From Membranipora membranacea (Eukaryota; Bryozoa; Gymnolaemata; Cheilostomatida; Membraniporidae): a stretch of DNA of 64,000 bases. A program made the position numbers and the translations under genes. The stretch covers positions 20,584,001-20,648,000 of the forward strand of contig OU612075.1 of the NCBI GenBank assembly GCA_914767715.1, given 5' to 3'. Of this stretch, positions 59,624 through 64,000 are shown in pieces. The notes under the pieces are model-generated. The model made no database searches, was not told where the DNA came from, and saw only the letters and a program-made list of their open reading frames with translations. Positions within the stretch are counted from its first letter, which is position 1. Every line of letters begins with the position of its first letter.

Positions 59624-59850
59624 TCTGCTAATAGCTCAGTTGGTTAGAGCGCCTGCCCTTTAACTCGCAAGCGTTTAAGGTCCTGGGTTCGAATCCCGCT
59701 GCTGTCTACTGACTACTGGGCTCATATGAAGCCCCAGGAGTGGTCCGACCTGCCTGCAAACTGAGAGCAACTTGGTGCCGCGCCCTTAAGGCGCTGATAT
59801 TTCTCAGTCCTCGGACGGAGACCACACTTGCGATTTTAACCCACATTAAC
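59624..59850 (+). mobile_element. tRNA-derived SINE, second copy
   Basis: A box TAGCTCAGTTGG (59632-59643) and B box GGTTCGAATCC (59686-59696), followed by GACTACTGGG and ACCTGCCTGCAAACTGAGAGC, matching the body of the copy at 50001-50280. The right end is not sharply defined. A functional tRNA gene is unlikely given the shared non-tRNA body. Confidence 0.75.
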
Positions 59851-60053
59851 CCACTAAGACGGAGACCCGATTTCTCCTATTTCCATGTCCAAGTCAAATC
59901 TTATCTGCCTCTTTTTCTCTTACTCAGAAGTAGCATAACACTCAGGGTCACTATGCTCTTCTTATCGACAACAGCAATATAACGCAGTCCTCCTTACTTC
60001 TACCATCCGGTCAGTACGAATGTGGAAACTCCACATAGCAAATACAAATCTAT

Positions 60054-60198
60054 CAAGTTCTATTTAAAGAGGTCGGAGTAGGAGGCCGCAAATTAATAGT
60101 TATTATCCTCATTACTATTATAAATATCCTGATTGCTTTGCCATAACTATTATTAATCCGCATGCACCCCCTACTCCGGCCTCCTCCAATAGAACTTG
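60054..60198. mobile_element. MITE-like foldback element, 145 bases
   Basis: Ends are exact inverted copies, CAAGTTCTATT and AATAGAACTTG. The arms continue with GGTCGGAGTAGGAGGCCG against CGG...CCCCCTACTCCGGCC and then a matching ATTAATAGTTAT. Imperfect palindrome throughout. Confidence 0.75.
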
Positions 60199-60914
60199 CT
60201 GTTTAGTAAGAAACAGAAGATTAGGCTGCCCCTAACGAGGGATGCAAGGTGCCCTAAATCCTCATACTGAGAATGTGATACACCCTAGAAAACTAGAATG
60301 CATCCTAGAGTTGAGGCCATAGAAAACCTCCTGAACATGGGTGTGCAGCGAGCTGCCAAAACTGAACTGGCACTAATCGGCCATTGGCAGTGACACTTTG
60401 ATATTAGCCCATAGAACTTGAGTGTTTTATATTTTCCATGATCGAAGGATTAAACAGCGTCTATGGGCAATTTAATCGAAGGGATGAATCAGATAATGTC
60501 ATGGGAAGATACAGTTTTTGTTTTTAGTTACTTTATTGATATTATTATATCAGTTGACATTATTAATTCCAACTACACAAGTATAAAAATAAAATTGGAG
60601 AAATTACAGTAGTTTAACAATAGGATAAACGCTTTCTTGAAATAAAGAGAGGAAATTGATACATAGTTTCCATCGGATTAATGCAACCACTGCATCCTTG
60701 TGCATGGCCTCAATGAAATCCGGGTAATTAGATCAATTCTTGAAGGGCCCAGTGGCAGTATTGATATAAAATTGACTTCCATCAAAAGGATTAGATCCTT
60801 CATCCTATATTTTTTACCCACAACTTGAAGACCACTCTTGAGTAATCAAATAGAATATTATACGAAAAACAGAAATGACCTGAACTTTGAATTTGGCTAA
60901 CAGTAACTTTAGGT

Positions 60915-62625
60915 TATCCACATAGACTTAATATACTACCTAGACAGGCCAATAGCATTCAATACTGTCCCACTTAAATAGCACGACATGACGTAATTAG
61001 TTTGTGCTGTGAGCCATAGTTTACTATATACCATTCAATGAAATAATGTGAAAAATCAAGGGACGCTCGGCATGATATCGGCCCTTGTCCGGTCCCTTAT
61101 TATTCAAACACAAAGAAAATTGGTGAGTGTATGCAAAAGACCTTTCCGCACGAGATGGTATTCATAATTTGTCCCCAGAACCAGAACTTTTTATGATAAG
61201 AGACAATCATTAGCCAATAAACATTGAAACAAATACAGCGATTTATCCTCAGCACTTCCATCACTACTAAAAAAAGGTAAAGAATACCTATAACACAAGA
61301 TCACAAATATTTTGTTGGATGAGCCAGATCTAAGCACCAGCACCACCACCATCATCATTTTTTTCCTTAAAATTATTCGACGTTGTGACTAAACACAACC
61401 AGTCTGCTCAAATTGGATTGCTAATTTTATTGTCGCTTCACAAGTAAGAATAGATCTGTGCTGTTAAATGAGTATGCAAACTACAGATAGCTGTTGTTCC
61501 TGAGTTCGTTTGATGAATCTAGAGTATGTGACAATAACTTAAAATTATTATACTTCAGTACTGTAGTCAAAATCTAATGGCCTTTACCGTGGCCAAACTT
61601 AATTTTGCCGATGCCGGTAAGGTTCTTTGAGTTTATAAATGTGATAACGGCGTCAACAGTGAATGTCTATTGCTTCCCCGACCTATACACAGAAACAGCA
61701 GCATGAAAAAAAAAGTTATTACTGAGATGTCTAAAACTTTTTAAACAAAATTGCGTCCGATAAAGACCATCCTCTTTTTAGTTGTGTTGTTTTCAACTGT
61801 GCAAAGGTATCCTCTCGCCTACATACCATCTATTGCTCGCCAAAGTACAGGACAGAAAAGCATTTAAAGAGCTTTTTTCCATACTAAATGTCAGCTCACA
61901 GCAGAATTTAAAATGTTCATTTTCATGTACCAATCCAATCCTATCGCCTGCTAATACAATGATTGTTATAATAAGCCAAACCAAACCAGAACACATCATC
62001 ATCTGAGCAAATGGAACTACATGTAATGATGAAACTACAGAGGAAAAAGGATGGAAGCATGTGACTGTATAATTGACAATGTCTCCTTACAGAGTGACTT
62101 TTTAGTCATTGCAGAAGGGATTGTTGCTGCTCATTTATTCAAAAACTTCTCTGGCTGTCTAAATAAAGGGTTCAGAACCGTTTTTTTGCGGCTCAGACTT
62201 GGTTCTATACTAATAGCCATTATTCATATTAAACCTTAGCTCATACCAACAAAAAATTATTGCAGGCTACGGAGGTTTGTGCTTGTGAGCAGCTGTGATG
62301 CATATGAGCACACAACTCTCGGCTGAGTCAAGCAACAATGCTGGTGATCGTTTGGCGGGCATTTATTTTCCAGTCTTGGAAATTACTGCTTCCATTCTTT
62401 TCCTGTAGTTTCATCATTACATGTAGTTCCATTTTCTCAGATGATGACGTGTCCTGTTGTAATAACTACTTTTTTCACACTGCTGTGTCTGTGAATAGGT
62501 CAAGGAAGCAATTGACATTAATTACGTCATGTCGTGCTATTTAAGTGAGACGAGACATATTATGATCAGTGAAGCATAAGCATTGTCCTGTCTAGGGAGC
62601 ATATTAAGTCTATGGTTATCCACCA
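60915..62625. mobile_element. Large broken foldback (inverted-repeat) structure
   Basis: Three blocks on the left recur inverted on the right in mirror order: 60915-61005 against 62515-62625 (core TAAATAGCACGACATGACGT), 61679-61725 against 62455-62500 (CACAGAAACAGCAG type) and 61986-62060 against 62380-62455 (core GGAACTACATGTAATGATGA). The left arm carries two inserts that the right arm lacks. Confidence 0.65.
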
Positions 62626-63559
62626 TTTATCTATATAAATGATAGACTTCCTTTTAGTTCAAAGTTTTATCATGATCCGGGGCCTTGAATGCAGTCTCCC
62701 ATCTTGATTATGGTTATTGCAGTGGAGACTTGTGGTTAAAATATCATTTCATTTCCTCACAAATTTAAGTAGAAAGTGTCAATCACTAGCCGATAAAAAA
62801 TTGCTGTACTAATTCTTGACACGGTTTTAAAGACAGATGTTTGTTTTCCCTCCATCTGTGCAACAAATCAACAAGAAGCGGAAATTTTCTAAACCCAAGA
62901 AATATAAGCGACATAGATGTGGACATTAACTGTAATTCATTGATATCAGCATTTAAGAAAACCTTATCTATTGAAAATAGGAAATAAAAGACCTAATACG
63001 TGGTCACAGACCATTCTATCATCGTCCAAATAGAAATTGCTTCAGCCAGTGTCTACAGGAGGATCGCTTGTTATTAAATCAAGAATTGCAAACGCTGGAG
63101 TCCTCATATTTGCAACCAGGGATTGTTTTGCTGTAAAAATCCTAAGTTATGGATCACCTTTGTTGCAATGCTGCATTATGCATTGCGGCCACTTTGTACC
63201 AAAGGAAAAGGTTACTGCAGCACAAGAAGAAGCTAAAAAATGTATGTGAAAATCAGCTGACTAATAGATATATATTAAGATCCTGAAATGAGAAACGAGT
63301 GTTCCAATAGATCTACAAAGCTGGCTTGAACTTGATCGTTCCCGACAAATGATATTATTATCGATCCGAATGACCATAATGTCAGTAGTATAGCTCTATT
63401 CTTGTAACCTCCACCTCCATGCTAATTACAATTTAAATAGGTAGGTTGAGAGGTCCGAAACCCATCTTGGAAGGCACCGATTCAGAGAAAACTCCACAAT
63501 TTAGTGTCAAGATTCCCCCAAATGAGGTGATGATTGATGTTCTGTCTATAAATATCTTC
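62626..63559. other. Unassigned sequence
   Basis: No coding exon or recognised repeat. It may include upstream parts of LINE debris. Confidence 0.35.
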
Positions 63560-63965
63560 TTAACACTAGTTTGCTTGTCATACTTTGTCTTAGTTTGAAC
63601 CCCCTCACTCGAATCTTTCTACAATAATAGACAGCCAACTTCTTCTTACACGTTAACTGTATCGACCACTTTTTTTTTAAACGTTCATTGACAAGCAATG
63701 AACATCATTAAAATGATGTTCTTCCGAGTGCCAAGATAAAACAAAAATAAATAAATATGGAACAAATGAATAAAGAAAAAATATGGAGGATAAAGACTAA
63801 CAATGAAAATGGTTTTGTCTTAGACATGAAATACATAAATGCATATTGTCGGAATGACTTTAAATTGTTTCCAGACCTGATATGTTGCGGAAGGCTATTG
63901 AAAATTATAGAAAGATTGCGAATAAAATTGTTTGATGGAGGTTTCAGATAATGCGTGTCTCTCAT
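63560..63965 (-). pseudogene. LINE ORF2 C-terminal end, entering from the right edge
   Basis: The minus strand encodes FIRNLSIIFNSLPQHIRSGN and NLKSFRQYAFMYFM. This matches the 'R.S....WNSLP..I....SL..FK..L' block that closes the reverse transcriptase of many non-LTR elements. The stop follows about 30 residues later. The rest of the element would lie beyond the window. Confidence 0.55.
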
Positions 63966-64000
63966 CTGAAAACAATGTTTATCAAATGAAAACTGCTCAC

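Noticed and set aside
59624-59706. Possible functional tRNA gene (good A and B boxes)
   Set aside because: The downstream body matches another SINE copy at 50001-50280, and I could not form a regular anticodon arm; treated as a SINE head.

Overview
This window is nuclear DNA of an animal, most likely a sponge or another early-branching marine invertebrate. It is AT-rich. Its genes are split into many short exons with GT-AG introns, and the introns and gaps are full of retroelement and foldback-element debris. The sponge suggestion rests mainly on a gene whose C-terminal domain looks like that of sponge 'short-chain collagen' proteins. This is inference from recalled families, because no search was run.

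Three host genes could be rebuilt exon by exon with all splice phases agreeing. (1) 5475-17606 (+): a CLCA-type protein (calcium-activated chloride channel regulator family), 20 exons, 1022 aa, with signal peptide, von Willebrand A domain, fibronectin III-like domain and one C-terminal membrane helix. The zinc motif of its metalloprotease-like domain is altered. (2) 38745-50781 (-): a type II membrane protein, 9 exons, 425 aa, with a furin-like site, an Asn/Gly-rich linker and a two-part cysteine domain. A 6.3-kb intron full of repeats separates its last exon. (3) 52726-57847 (-): a monocarboxylate-transporter-like (SLC16-type) major facilitator protein, 9 exons, 519 aa, with a TATA box just upstream. 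Two further loci look incomplete or damaged: a cysteine-rich extracellular-domain gene at about 2.0-3.7 kb (-) with an in-frame TGA, and a 7TM-receptor fragment at 37.6-38.0 kb (-) with an apparent frameshift.

The most striking element is 28259-33992 (+), an apparently complete tyrosine-recombinase retrotransposon of the Ngaro type (DIRS order). It reads A1 - SGNH hydrolase - Gag-like - RT/RNase H - tyrosine recombinase - B1 - A2 - B2. A1 and A2 differ at only about 3 of 321 positions, and all four reading frames are open, so the insertion is young. Each of the four frames starts directly after a splice-acceptor-like sequence and lacks an ATG at its conserved start, which suggests expression by splicing. 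A diverged solo A-B copy of the same terminal repeat lies at 22763-23317.

Other content: non-LTR retrotransposon fragments at 1-860, 9545-10010, 13310-13510, 18267-19550, 34050-34790 and 63560-63965; a tRNA-derived SINE family with three copies; several MITE-like foldback elements, one inserted inside another; and many minisatellites. Long stretches (19.9-22.2, 24.2-28.2, 34.8-37.6, 58.0-59.6 kb) hold nothing I can identify.
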